Shown in pieces: positions 40,346 to 50,845 of a stretch of 64,000 nt of DNA. The position numbers and the translations under genes were made by a program. The stretch spans positions 434,001 to 498,000 of the forward strand of contig NZ_OZ034984.1 of the NCBI RefSeq assembly GCF_964030865.1, written 5' to 3'. Position 1 is the first letter of the stretch; each line of letters begins with the position of its first letter. The stretch comes from Spiroplasma endosymbiont of Dioctria linearis (GTDB lineage: Bacteria > Bacillota_I > Bacilli_A > Mycoplasmatales > Mycoplasmataceae). The notes under the pieces were generated by a model that worked only from the letters and a program-made list of their open reading frames with translations, was not told the origin of the DNA and ran no database searches.

Positions 40346-40490
40346 ATAACTTATTGCTTAATATCAAAACATCTTATCAAAATGCTAATTTTAGCATAAT
40401 TTTTATTAATAAGATTATTCTCAAAAAATTACTAATTTTTTTGAATAATCCTATTGATTGAATATTTTTACTTTGCTCATATTTTACTCC

Positions 40491-40790
40491 CTATAAATAA
40501 ATACTTTGCTTTTTAAAACGCTTAACAGTATTTTTATCTTCTCAATAACCCATTAAAAATAATTTTTGTTTTTTATAAATGAGTTTAATAAAATTTCTTA
40601 TAACCATATTTTTGGAATCATTTCTTTTTTTACAAATTTCTTCTAATCATCTATAAATGTTTTTTTCTACTTTCCAAATTATTTTTATATCCTAATCATA
40701 TAATTCTAATTTCTTTTGAAATTTTATTAAAATTAGTGTCTTTAAATATATGTGTGTTAATACTGCAAATTGGTTTTACTCCACTTTTTG
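40491..40790 (-). pseudogene. Gene relic with a frameshift (basic protein end)
   Basis: On the minus strand, VKPICSINTHIFKDTNFNKI and IRIIWLGYKNNLESRKK read in one frame, then NIYRWLEEICKKRNDSKNMV and KQKLFLMGYWEDKNTVKRF in another, ending in TAG at 40491-40493. A single frameshift near 40665 joins them. Very basic, possibly a DNA-binding or replication protein, but not identified. Confidence 0.5.
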
Positions 40791-40799
40791 TGTATCTTT

Positions 40800-41370
40800 A
40801 GAATCTTTATAAAGATCTTAAAGTTTTTTATCTTTTTGTTTTAAAATATTAAACGACTTAAATAAAAGTAATCTTCATCTTTTCTTGTAATATTTATTTT
40901 TCTTTTTTTATTGCAGAAGGTTAAAAAATTACTTTTTAGTTTATTTTGAGATATGTAATATATAAATATTTAAAAAGAAAGAATTATTGATAACAAAAAA
41001 AAATACTTTTGTAAGTACTTTTCATATTTTATTTAGTAATTTTTTATCCCTACATTTTTTATAGAATAATTTTAATTGCAAAGTACTTAAAAAAATTAAA
41101 AGGAAAGATTTTTAATTTACAACAAATAAAAAATCTAATCTTAATATATATTTTTAAAATTTATATAAAATATTTTCAATTTTTTTAAATTAATTTTAAT
41201 TCCTATAATATTAATTAATTAAAAGTCAACTAATAAATATAAAATAATATGATTTTATTAATCATGATAACTTTATAGATTTTTTCAGTCAATTAGTTTA
41301 ATTGTATTTTATATAAAAATCTTATTTATAGCTTTTTTATATTTATAAAAGTAATTTAGTACTTCCCCTA
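40800..41370. other. Non-coding, AT-rich remnant
   Basis: No coding frame, repeat or RNA gene can be supported here. Short minus-strand coding-like scraps may continue from the relic at 40491 up to about 40950. Beyond that there is only A/T-rich sequence with simple runs. Confidence 0.5.
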
Positions 41371-41868
41371 TTATTTCACAATTCCATCTTCTCAAAAATT
41401 AATTGCCAAAATATTTTTTATATATCTTATTGATATTTCTAAATCATTTATTGGAATTTTTAAATGTCCATTTGTATTTCCAGTTGCAATATGAACCAAA
41501 ATTAATAGAGGAATTTCAGGTTCAGAATTAAGAAAATCAATTGGATCCATTTTTTTTATTTCTTCAAAACCAGAGTTTTCGTACATTTCTCTTTTAAAAG
41601 ATATAATTCCAGTTTCCATTCAGTTTTGAATTAATCAATCTTTAATTTTATTATTTAATTCAGTTATATCATTTATATTTGAGGAAATAATTTCTAATGA
41701 TCATTTAGGGAAAGTTCTTATTAATTCTTCTAAAGATTTAATAATTAAAATTTCTCTAAAAGTTTCACCACCATCACTTTTACCTTGAATCATACAAAAT
41801 GATGTGCCCTCTTGAAATGTCACTTTACCTAGGCTCGATTTTTTTAAATTATAAACTTTCTTTTCCAT
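41371..41868 (-). CDS. Hypothetical protein, 165 aa
   Basis: Unrecognised. It looks like a compact alpha/beta protein: LGKVTFQEGTSFCMIQGKSD at the start, then FREILIIKSLEELIRTFPKW, and LNSEPEIPLLILVHIATGNT in the second half. There is no signal or membrane segment. It needs TGA as Trp several times. It precedes no obvious operon partner; a small membrane protein gene lies 99 bp upstream on the same strand. Confidence 0.7.
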
Positions 41869-41967
41869 AGTAGCCCCTTTAAAATACGATTAACAATATT
41901 ATACACTAACTTTTTATTAAAATTAAATATAAAAAATTGCTAAATCAACGAGTTTAATAAAATTATT

Positions 41968-42492
41968 TTATTCTTTAATTATTTTTTTATCTTCATAATT
42001 ATCAAGATAAGTTTTTGCAAATAAAATTCCAAATAATGAACCTATTAATAAAAGTGAATTACTTAATCCCATCAGTAAAAAAAATATTAAAGACAAAAGT
42101 ATTGAAAGCTCATCACCATTTTTAAAAACTCCAAAAATAATGGCAGGCAAAATTGAAATTAATAAACCAACACCACCAGCACATAAACCAAAGATGTAAC
42201 CAAATCTTTGAGGTATTGATTTTCTTGAATTAATAAAAATTAAAATAAAAATTAAAATAATAAATGATATAAAAGTTGCTAATAAAATTGTAATACCAAT
42301 ACCTTTTATTAAACTTAAACTTGCATTTAAATTTGTCTGTAATCATTTCCCTAAATCTAAAAAATATTTATAACTACCTTCCATAAGAGGTTTTATCGAT
42401 ATTAATAAAATAGAAAAAACCATTACATTTATTAATAAAGTAAGGATAAGATATATAGAAATATTTGATAAAGTTCGTGAAAGTCTTAGCAT
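41968..42492 (-). CDS. Membrane protein, 174 aa
   Basis: Four hydrophobic segments are seen: IYLILTLLINVMVFSILLIS, ITILLATFISFIILIFILIF, ICGLCAGGVGLLISILPAII, and LLSLIFFLLMGLSNSLLLIG. The C-terminus is charged. GGAGTT sits before the ATG. No family was recognised. It lies downstream of ruvB on the same strand but 81 bp away. Confidence 0.75.
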
Positions 42493-42573
42493 GATAACTC
42501 CTTTTAATATGAATTTAATTTTAGCATTTTAAATATCTTATTTATATTTTTTTTAAATATTAAAAATAAATAC

Positions 42574-43518
42574 TTAAACTAAAATTTCTTTTTCTAATCA
42601 TTCAATTGCTTTATCAGTTATTTTTTTTCCTTTAAAAGTTTTCTCAACTAAAAAGTTTCTAATTAAGATTGGTTCAATTAATTTTATAATTATTTGTTGC
42701 TGTAATCCCATTACTTGTTGAATAGTTTCAATACCTAATACTGAATGTTTATATAAAAGTTTTAAATAAGAAATTTCTTGATTGGTTAATCCAAATTTAT
42801 AAATTTCTAATTTTAAAAAAATACTTTTAATAATTTTTATATCAATATTTTTAAGATCTAAAGTAATAATATAATCATAAATTCTTTTTAAAAGATTAAT
42901 TGCAACTCTTGGAGTATTTTGACAAAACTTTGAAATATAATTAATTACTTCCTTATTTAAATCTATTTCTAACTTCTTACAATTTAATTGAATTATATCT
43001 GCAATTTCATTTTCACTATAATGTTGAAAATGAAATAATATGGGAAATCTATTTTTAAATGGTTCGGCTAATTTATTTATTTCCGTTGTTGCACCAACTA
43101 AAGTAAAGTTTGCAACTTTTATATTCACAACTTTTGAGTTATATTCTTTACCCACTATTATGTTTAATTTATTATCTTCTAGCACTGGATATAGAATTTC
43201 AAAAACTTCTTTTGAAACAGAATGAATCTCATCAATAAATAAAATTTCATTTTCTTTTAAAGATGTTAGTGGGAAAATAATATCACTAGGTTTTTGTAAA
43301 CTTTGACCATTTAAAATATATATTTTTTTATTTATTATTTTAGAAACTAAATAAGCTAAACTTGTTTTACCTAAACCAGATGAACCATGAATAAGAATAT
43401 GATCTAAGTTTTTATTTCTTTTTTGAGCAGACTTTACAAATATATTTAAATTATTTATTATATTTGTTTGTCCAATAAATTCCTTTAAACTATTTGGTCT
43501 AAAAACATTATTTTCCAT
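42574..43518 (-). CDS. ruvB: Holliday junction branch-migration ATPase RuvB
   Basis: A 314 aa AAA+ motor. The FRPNSLKEFIGQ start, Walker A GSSGLGKTSLAYL, Walker B ILFIDEIHSVSKEV, sensor FTLVGATTEI and arginine region NTPRVAINLL are all present, with a C-terminal winged helix. The N-terminus begins only 8 residues before the FRPNSLKEF motif, as in other mollicutes. It overlaps the end of ruvA by 11 bp. It would drive branch migration with RuvA; no RuvC is seen here. Confidence 0.96.
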
Positions 43519-44059
43519 AATTATTTAAACTTAAAATTGTTTTAGATAAAAGAATTTCTTCACTTAAATTTAAATCCATATTTTGAATAGCCTTATAAAT
43601 GTCGGATATTTTATACCCTAGTTTGTTTAAAGAATTTATTACATTCATTTGTTTTAAACTATATTTCTCATTAAATAATTTTAATCTTATTTCACTGATG
43701 ACTTTTTTAGAAATACTTTCAGATAAATTGCAAACTCTATTTAGAGAATTTATATCCTGCTCTTTACAAATTTTAATAAAATCTAACTCATTTAAATTTC
43801 TAAATATTTTTTTAATAGTTGTTATTCCAATATTTTTAATATTTAAAATCAAATCTGCCAAATCTCTTATTGATTTACTATTAAAAAATAATAAATCATT
43901 AGAATAATCATTTTTATAATTTATAACATACAAAATAAGCATTTTATTTAGTTGCAAATTCTCATTAAAAATTTTGTAACCTTTATAACCAATATTATTA
44001 ACTTTTAATAAAAGAAAATCCTCATCTTGTTCTGTTATAGCACCTTCTAAATAATACAT
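43508..44059 (-). CDS. ruvA: Holliday junction DNA-binding protein RuvA
   Basis: A 183 aa divergent RuvA. An N-terminal OB domain (MYYLEGAITEQDEDFLLLKV, VNNIGYKGYKI) precedes helix-hairpin-helix segments (LNIKNIGITTIKKIF, RVCNLSESISKKVISEI) and a C-terminal RuvB-binding domain (INSLNKLGYKISDIYKAI). The order and the overlap with ruvB (11 bp) make the call safe although the HhH Gly residues are partly lost. Confidence 0.92.
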   Translation of the reverse strand: MYYLEGAITEQDEDFLLLKVNNIGYKGYKIFNENLQLNKMLILYVINYKNDYSNDLLFFNSKSIRDLADLILNIKNIGITTIKKIFRNLNELDFIKICKEQDINSLNRVCNLSESISKKVISEIRLKLFNEKYSLKQMNVINSLNKLGYKISDIYKAIQNMDLNLSEEILLSKTILSLNNYGK

Positions 44060-44097
44060 TAAAGTATCACCCCTATTATATAATCGCTATAAAATAA

Positions 44098-44120
44098 AAA
44101 AACAAAACAAGTTTTGTTTT
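44098..44120 (-). terminator. Terminator after the 137 aa gene
   Basis: A 10-bp stem AAAACAAAAC/GTTTTGTTTT (44099-44108 with 44111-44120), very short loop, T's after it on the minus strand. It lies between the 137 aa gene and ruvA. Confidence 0.7.
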
Positions 44121-44166
44121 AAATATAATCTTTTATAATAATTTAAATTTTTTCAAGATAAGTATA

Positions 44167-44580
44167 TTATTCTTCGTATACTATTTTTATTTTTCTTTTT
44201 TTATTTTGTTTTAATTTCTCAATATTTTCTTTAAAGAATGCAATTCTTTCTTCTTTGATTTGACTAGCTCTTTTTTTATCAATTGGTTTCTTTTCCATTG
44301 CTAATTTTATTTTTAAATCTTCAACAGTGTAGTTTCTTCCATTATTTAAAATATCATCAATTCTGGCTTTATTTTCAATTGCCTTTTTAATTTCTTCAGG
44401 TAAATCAGCTAATTTAGAAGAACCCGCACTATTTGACTTTCTTAATAATTCAATTTTTGAAATTTGATTATTTACTACTGCTTCTGGTTTACCAACAGTT
44501 CTACCACTTTCAAGTTTTTCTAATGATCCAAGTGAATATAAATTGTTAATTGAATACGCTTTTTTATCCTTCTTTTTCAT
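44167..44580 (-). CDS. Hypothetical basic protein, 137 aa
   Basis: Unrecognised. It is Lys/Glu-rich, soluble and mostly helical (ADLPEEIKKAIENKARIDDI, FFKENIEKLKQNKKRKIKIV). The N-terminal 60 residues are polar and probably flexible. GGAGAAA precedes the ATG. It ends at a terminator, so it is a single gene. Confidence 0.7.
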   Translation of the reverse strand: MKKKDKKAYSINNLYSLGSLEKLESGRTVGKPEAVVNNQISKIELLRKSNSAGSSKLADLPEEIKKAIENKARIDDILNNGRNYTVEDLKIKLAMEKKPIDKKRASQIKEERIAFFKENIEKLKQNKKRKIKIVYEE

Positions 44581-44765
44581 TTCACAATTTCTCCTTTAAA
44601 GTTTTATTATTACATATAATTATATCTTATTTGCTTCTACTAAGGTAGAAATAATAAAATAATTATTTTTTTAACTAACAAAAAAATAATATAGGTTTAT
44701 GAAATATTTTAGAAATAATGATGAAATTGCAAAATTAGTTTAATTCCTATTTCAAAGAAAATAAA

Positions 44766-44792
44766 AAAAAATTTGTTTTAACCAAATTTTTT
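44766..44792 (-). terminator. Terminator at the end of rpsU
   Basis: A 10-bp stem (44766-44775 with 44783-44792) with the rpsU stop codon in its loop and T's following on the minus strand. Confidence 0.8.
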
Positions 44793-44942
44793 GTTTTGTT
44801 TTTGTTTGTAAATACGTTTTTCTTTTTTACTTAAATGATATTCACGTCTTCTTGCTTCTGATTTATTTGAAGCAGCTACTTTTTGAAAACGTTTCAGTGC
44901 TTTTTCAATTGGTTCACCTTCGCGTACAACAACACTTGCCAT
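44778..44942 (-). CDS. rpsU: 30S ribosomal protein S21
   Basis: A 54 aa basic protein: MASVVVREGEPIEKALKRFQ, then KVAASNKSEARRREYH, as in Firmicute S21, with a Lys-rich tail. It completes the 30S platform near the anti-Shine-Dalgarno. Codon use includes CGT and CGC for Arg, unlike most genes here, fitting high expression. AGGAGT before the ATG and a good promoter upstream. Confidence 0.95.
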   Translation of the reverse strand: MASVVVREGEPIEKALKRFQKVAASNKSEARRREYHLSKKEKRIYKQKQNKKFG

Positions 44943-44966
44943 TTTTTCAACTCCTAGTCAAAAATA

Positions 44967-44995
44967 ATTATAGATTGTAAATTGCTTTGTGTCTA
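44967..44995 (-). promoter_or_regulatory. rpsU promoter
   Basis: On the minus strand: TAGACA (44990-44995), 17-bp spacer, TATAAT (44967-44972). The start codon is 25 bp from the -10 box. One mismatch to TTGACA. Confidence 0.75.
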
Positions 44996-45065
44996 TATTT
45001 TTTGCAAAAAAAGTGAAAAAAAAGATAAAAAAGTAGATAATATTTAAAGAAATGGGCAAAAAATC

Positions 45066-46241
45066 ATGAAAAAACAAATAAATTTAATAGTTACAGGAGG
45101 AATTGCTGCTAGTAAAGCTTTAAAACTATATCAATTATTGACAAAAACTTATGAAGTTAAGTTAATAATAACTAAAAATGCTAAAAAGTTTGCAGATTTT
45201 GGTGATATTGACTATTTAGAGGACATATTTGATAGAAATTTCTATGACTCACACCATTATGGTGAGCATATAAAAATTGCCTTTCAAAGCACTCTAAATG
45301 TGGTTTATCCTGCTTCTTACAACTATATTGGTAAAATTGCCAATGGAATAGCTGATGATTTAGCTAGTTTAATATTCTCTGTTTCAAATTACAAAACAAT
45401 TTTATTCCCAAGCATGAACTCAAATATGTATTTAAACCCTATTTTAGAGAAAAATAAGCATATTTTAGAGTCTAGTGGAAATGTTAAGTGAATTGAGCCA
45501 AAATATGGTAAATTAGCAAGTGGTCATGAAGGAATTGGTAGATCATTAGAACCTGAAGAAGTAATAAAATTTATTGATTTAGAACTAAATAGTTTTAAAA
45601 ACTTATCAAATAAAACAGTTCTACTAAATTTTGGCAAAACTAGAAGTTATATTGATAAAGTTAGATATATTACAAATGCAAGTAGTGGCAAAATGGGATC
45701 TGAATTAAAAAAAATTCTAAAAAACAATTGTAAAGCGTTAAAAACTGTCTTTGGTGACACATTAGTGGCAAATATTTCAGATGATGATAATATTTACGTA
45801 AAAACAAACTCCGAAATGTTGGAACAAATGTTAAAAAACTTTAATAAATCAGATATTGTCATTTGTTCAGCTGCTTTATATGACTTTGAAGTTGAAAATT
45901 ATATTGATAAAAAAATAGAAAAAAGATCTCTTTCAGATAAGGAATTAAATTTAACCCTAAATCCCGCAATTGATGTTTTAAAGGAACTAGGAAAAGTTAA
46001 AAAAAATCAATTCTTGGTTGGGTTTTCCTTAGCAAATAATTTTGATTTAGAAAAAGCTTGAAAAAAAGTAAAAGAAAAAAATCTTGATATGTTAGTAGTA
46101 AATCTAGCAAGTGCTATGGAATCAAATAGTAATGAAATTAAAATATTATTAACAAAAAACAAGAAAATTATTGAGTTTAATAAGGCAAAAAAAAGTGAAA
46201 TTGCCTTTAATATTATAAAAACAATTAATGATAATATTTAA
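45066..46241 (+). CDS. coaBC: Bifunctional phosphopantothenoylcysteine decarboxylase / synthetase
   Basis: A 391 aa fusion for coenzyme A synthesis. The CoaC half has the flavoprotein start LIVTGGIAASKALKLYQLL, PASYNYIGKIANGIADDLAS and the PSMNSNMYLNP loop. The CoaB half starts near residue 180 with VLLNFGKTRSYIDKVRYI, NASSGKMG, and VICSAALYDFEV followed by LNPAIDVL. It would make 4'-phosphopantetheine from 4'-phosphopantothenate and Cys. Divergent from rpsU, with a bidirectional terminator after it. Confidence 0.93.
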
Positions 46242-46266
46242 AAAAGAACTATTGAAGTTCTTTTTT
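46240..46266. terminator. Bidirectional terminator between coaBC and the glucose-type PTS gene
   Basis: An 11-bp stem (46240-46250 with 46256-46266), five-base loop, between convergent genes. It overlaps both stop codons. Confidence 0.88.
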
Positions 46267-48045
46267 AAACATTTTTTTCTTATTTTTATTTGAAATAATA
46301 AAATTTAATATCTCAATCTTTTCTTTATTGTTATCAATGATTGAAAAAATTATAGTGTCCTCTTTTTTTTCAATTTTTTCAAAATGGTCGAATAAGTTCA
46401 TAGTATTATTAGTGTTTTTAAATTTAATAGTTAAATCTTTTTGAGTTAACTGATAACTAAGAATATTTTTTATTCCTCCAAAATCTTCAATTAATTTATA
46501 AATTGAATCTCTCAATAACTTAGCATTTATAATATCATTATTTTCTTCTCTATTAAATTTCTTAAATCAAAAGAAAGCCACAATAAATATAAAGATACTT
46601 GCAATAACTCCAATTATTGGAATTATTCATATTTTTGTATTTACTCCATTTGCAGTTGGAATAATACCACTTAATATAAAATCAAAAATACCAGTTGAAA
46701 ATGATGTTCCTAGTTTTACTTTAAACAATGAGGTTAACATTGCTAAAATACCATTTAAAGGACAATAAATAGCAAAATAAAATAAAGGCATTGAATAACA
46801 AAATAGATATTCTACAGGCTCTGTTACTCCTACAAGCATAGCTGTTAAAGCAGCTGTAATGTAAATACCCATTTTTGATCTTTTCTCCCCTCTTGGTGTC
46901 ATTAATAACAAAGTTAATGATAAAGTTGGCAGAATAAAAATTGAATTTATATAACCTCCTGAAATAAATCTACTTACTCTTAAACCAGCATTTCAACAAT
47001 CATCAATGGTAATATATTTATTAGTTGAGACAATATTTCAAATAATTTGATCTCCACTTGGATTTGATTGAAAAATACTTTCAGTTTCTTTAAATCAAAT
47101 ATTTATTGGAGTCTCAATTAAATTAAAATCACTCTCTCCTAAATAGTTTTTAAAAATTGTAGTAATTTCTTCTTGTCCGAATCCCTTTTCCTTAATATTT
47201 AAAAGTTCCGTTACAATAGCTAGATTTTCACCATGTGATTCTCTTAAAAGATATTGAATCAATAAGTCTTGTTGATATGAATTTAAATCTCCACCTACTT
47301 GGGTGTATCACATTGGAGATTGTCAAAGTAAATTTGAGCCAAAAGGTATTAACATTCTTTGTATTGTTCTAAATATAAAAGCATCTAATCCAATTGGTGA
47401 TTTGGCAACCACAGCTCCCATCATCGACAAAACATAGCCAAATATTGGTCATACTATTATAAAAAGAGAAGCAAAAACCATTGAAAAAATAATAGTTAAA
47501 ATTATTACAAATCTTTCTTTAGCAAAAAATTCTAAACCCTTTGGTAAATTTATATCTTTAAACTTCTTATAAATAAATGTAACATAGGTTCCAACAAGAA
47601 TGCCACCAATAACTCCAGAATTAAATGTTTCTAAGCCACCAAAAAATAATTTTGAAAGATAGAGGTTTTTTTGTAAGTCCTTTCAAAATCAAATATCAAA
47701 TAAGTTTTTATTCACTGAATTATCTTTAATTGAAGCTCAAATAAAAACATTAAAGACTAAATAAGATAAAATTCCACAATAAACAGCAACTCCCTTATTT
47801 GAAGTAAAACCTATTATAATTGCTAGTGCAAATCAAATACCAATATTTGAAAATAAAATACTGCCGATATTAATTAGGAGATTTACTTTTGTAGCATTTC
47901 CAATTGATAAAATAATTCCAAAAATAGGCATTAAAATAATTACAAAACCAAAACTAGTTCCTAATTTTTTCAAGAAACTTTTTGCTTTATTTTTTGTATA
48001 TCATGCTATATCAAATCCTCTAAATTGAGTTTGGTAATTTTCCAT
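46249..48045 (-). CDS. Glucose/N-acetylglucosamine-type PTS permease IIC with cysteine-less IIB domain
   Basis: A 598 aa membrane protein. IIC of the glucose superfamily: about ten hydrophobic segments, ADALTAMLVGVTEPVEYLF-type loop near residue 408 (TAMLVGVTEPVEYLF seen) and an extended periplasm-side loop (residues ~220-330). The C-terminal 85 residues align with a IIB domain by length and by the GGIKNI helix, but the phosphorylation site, normally C-x-T-R-L-R, reads YQLTQKDLTIKF, with no Cys. No IIA domain follows. It could be a permease using another protein's IIB, a sensor, or a decaying gene. GAAAAG before the ATG. Single gene, flanked by terminators. Confidence 0.85.
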
Positions 48046-48083
48046 GACTTTTCCGCCTTTTATATGGTTATTTTAGCATAAAA

Positions 48084-48111
48084 AAAAGATATGTTAATCA
48101 ACCTATCTTTT
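48084..48111 (-). terminator. Terminator after the Asn-rich coiled-coil gene
   Basis: An 8-bp stem (48084-48091 with 48104-48111), imperfectly extended inwards, with T's on the minus strand. The stop codon lies in the right arm. Confidence 0.75.
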
Positions 48112-50535
48112 AACTAATTTATACTTACTTAAAACTATTTTAGATGAAGTATGATGATTTTTTTTCTTTTTAAGCTCTAATTCTTTTGCTTCTTCTTTTG
48201 TTATTATATTTAAATTTTTTCTGCTTTCTAAATATAAAATTCTTTTTTCATCACCCTCATATTGATTTTGATTTCTTAATTCAGTTGAAAAATTATTTTT
48301 ATTCGCAAAAGATATTTTTTGATCAATAATTATTTCTTTGGAATTCTTTCTTTTTGAATTGACTCTCTTACTTTGATTTTTGTTTGTATTGGTTGTTGTT
48401 GTAACTGTAATCTCTTTTGTATTAGTTACCAAATTATTTGTGTTATTTTCAGCAATAATTTCTGAGTTATTATTAACAATTTGATTCTGACTTTGTATTT
48501 TATTTTCTGTTAAATTATTTACTCTACTATTATTTTCAATATTTATTTCTGAGTTATCATTAATAAATTGATTTTGACTTATCATTTTATTTTCTGTTAA
48601 ATTATTCACTTCACTATTGTTTTCAACAATGTTCTGTGAATTATAATTAACAACATGAGTTTTATTACTTGTTTTTTTCTTATTTGTTCTATTGTTTTCA
48701 ACAATGTTTTGTGAACTATTATTAGTCAATTGATTTTGACTAATTGATTTTTTAATATTTTCCTTTAAATTATTTTCTTTACTATTTTTTTCAATAATGT
48801 TTTGTGAATTATAATTAACAACTTTATTTTTATTAATTGAGTTTTTCTTATTTACTGTATTATTTTCTTTTGTATTATTTAGTTGCTCAATATTTTTATT
48901 TTCTATGATTACTTGTAAATTATTGTCTGGTTCTTGTAAAAGTTTTGATTTTTCTTTAATAGAATTTACTACTCTAAAAGCTTTTTGTTTTGAGTTTAAA
49001 GACCTGTTAATTGTTTCTGCTCTTCATTTTTTCTCAAGAATTTGATAAGTAGTTTCAATTTTTCTTCTTTCTTTTTTAATAGTATCTTCAAAATTTTCAT
49101 TAAGCTTTCTCTTTTTGTTTTCAAGTTCTCTTAATTCATTAATTTTTCTTTCTTCTCTTAATTTAGTAAGTTCCTTATGAAGGAACTCATTTTCTCTAAT
49201 TAACTTTTCAATTTGTCTATCTTTAGCTCTTGCTTTCTTTTTAATTTTTTTAATAATTTTTTCAGAATTAGTTTCAAATAATAAGATATTATTTTCTTCT
49301 CCATCCTCAGAAACATCAAGATTTTTTTGGAAGTTATTACCTGTAATAAGTTCTCTCGTATTCTTATTTTCAAATAAGTAGTTATTAATTTCTTTAATAA
49401 TTACTTTTGGTTCTGTAAGATTATTACTTTCCTTAGAGTTTTTATTAAATTTACTTTCAGTATTTTTGTTTTCATTAACTATAAACTCTTGTGAGTCCTT
49501 ATTATTTTTAATTTCTGTTTTAACTGTTGAGTTATTTTGTTCAAAATTGTTATAAATTACTTTATTATCAATATTTCTTTCAACTTTATTCTCAACTTGA
49601 TTAGTTTTTTTATTATCTTTCAAACTAGTTTCTAAATCTTGTGCTTTTTTAAGTTCTTTTCTCTCTGATTTATTTCTTAATTCTTGTGTATATCTAGATC
49701 TACTCATATTAATCATTTCCTCTTGATAGTCATCAAATCCAGGAACATCAAAAAATGTCTCAAGATTAATTTCTATTGTTTTTAGGATTTCAGAGTTAAA
49801 TTCACTTTCATCTAAATTACAAAGTTCATGAGTCATTTCTTTATAATCAAATTCACTTTCATCATTATAAAAATTTTCCTCTATAATTTCATCAGGAATT
49901 TTATCAATAGTTTTATAAGTAGTTATAGCATTCGATATTTTTTTTAATCTATTATTTGCAAATTTAGCTATATTTAATTTTAACTCTTGTGTTATTTCAT
50001 CATCTTCAAACTTAGCTATTTCATATTGTTTTTGAGCTACTTTTATTTTTTCTTGTTCTTTTTGGATAGCTAACTCAATTTTTAATTTTTTGCTAGCAAT
50101 ATCTTGCATTTTATTTATATCTTTAATTTCACTGTTGTTCTTTTTCAAAGAACCATTAAAACTATGCAAATTTTCAGAAATATTATTAATTGGTTGATAT
50201 CTCTTTATTTTTGATTGTCCATTAGTTTCTTTTTTTTGAAAAATTTGTTGAATTATTAATAGATTAGAATGACGTTTTTTTGAATTTAACTCTTGTTTTA
50301 AGTTCGTTCCACCACTTTTTTTACTATTTTGATAAATAATAAAATCTTCTATTTCTAAAAGTTTTGTTATGTATCTTCCAATATTTTCCTTTGTTTCTTC
50401 ACTTGAAGAAGAAAATTCAGTTGTAATAAGGTTTATAGTTGAAGGATTTATATTTAATTCAACTAAATCATCAATTCTCTTTCTGATTGAACTTGGTAAA
50501 TTATAATCATCCATTTCAAATCCGTACTTTTTCAT
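48103..50535 (-). CDS. Large Asn-rich protein with coiled coil and degenerate repeats, 810 aa
   Basis: Unrecognised. The frame is open for 810 codons with one TGA (Trp) at residue 504. The N-terminal ~270 residues are charged and helical (SIRKRIDDLVELNINPSTIN), partly Ser/Asn-rich. Residues ~430-500 form a strong coiled coil (DRQIEKLIRENEFLHKELTK followed by a Glu/Lys-rich helix). The C-terminal 300 residues hold degenerate repeats of SQNxVNNNSExxxENNSxVNNLTENK type and are predicted disordered. There is no signal, so it is probably cytoplasmic, perhaps structural. An extended -10 (TGATATAAT) at 50570-50575 and GGGGGG upstream suggest good expression. The role is unknown. Confidence 0.75.
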
Positions 50536-50569
50536 TGATAACCCCCCTAAAAATACAAATATTACCTAT

Positions 50570-50575
50570 ATTATA
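50570..50575 (-). promoter_or_regulatory. Extended -10 promoter of the Asn-rich coiled-coil gene
   Basis: TATAAT with TGA before it on the minus strand (TG-A-TATAAT), 35 bp from the ATG, followed by a GGGGGG ribosome-binding site. Confidence 0.65.
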
Positions 50576-50845
50576 TCAAAAAAAATACCTTTTTATTAAA
50601 ACCTTTGTTTATGCCTTTATATAAATTATGAATTTAAGTTAATTGATAGCTTAAATTGGCATTTTTGGCTAAATTAGACTAAATTAACCAAAAATTAGTC
50701 TTTTCTAGCTATTTATTTTAAGTTTTTATCTATTTTTACTATTATCTTAATAATTCTCTATTTAAGTTAATATGAGGTAAAATATCAGTTTTTTACCATT
50801 TATTTAGTTTATTAAGGCAGTTTTCTTTTAAATAACTAAATATGC
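50576..50845. other. AT-rich intergenic region with no gene found
   Basis: This spacer follows the permease stop and precedes the coiled-coil gene promoter. I see no open frame, RNA gene or strong hairpin. A GACTAA...TTAGTC inverted pair at about 50677-50702 is weak. Confidence 0.5.

Noticed and set aside
44701-44745. Mini-frame MKYFRNNDEIAKLV near 44.7 kb
   Set aside because: Fourteen codons with no ribosome-binding site and no context.
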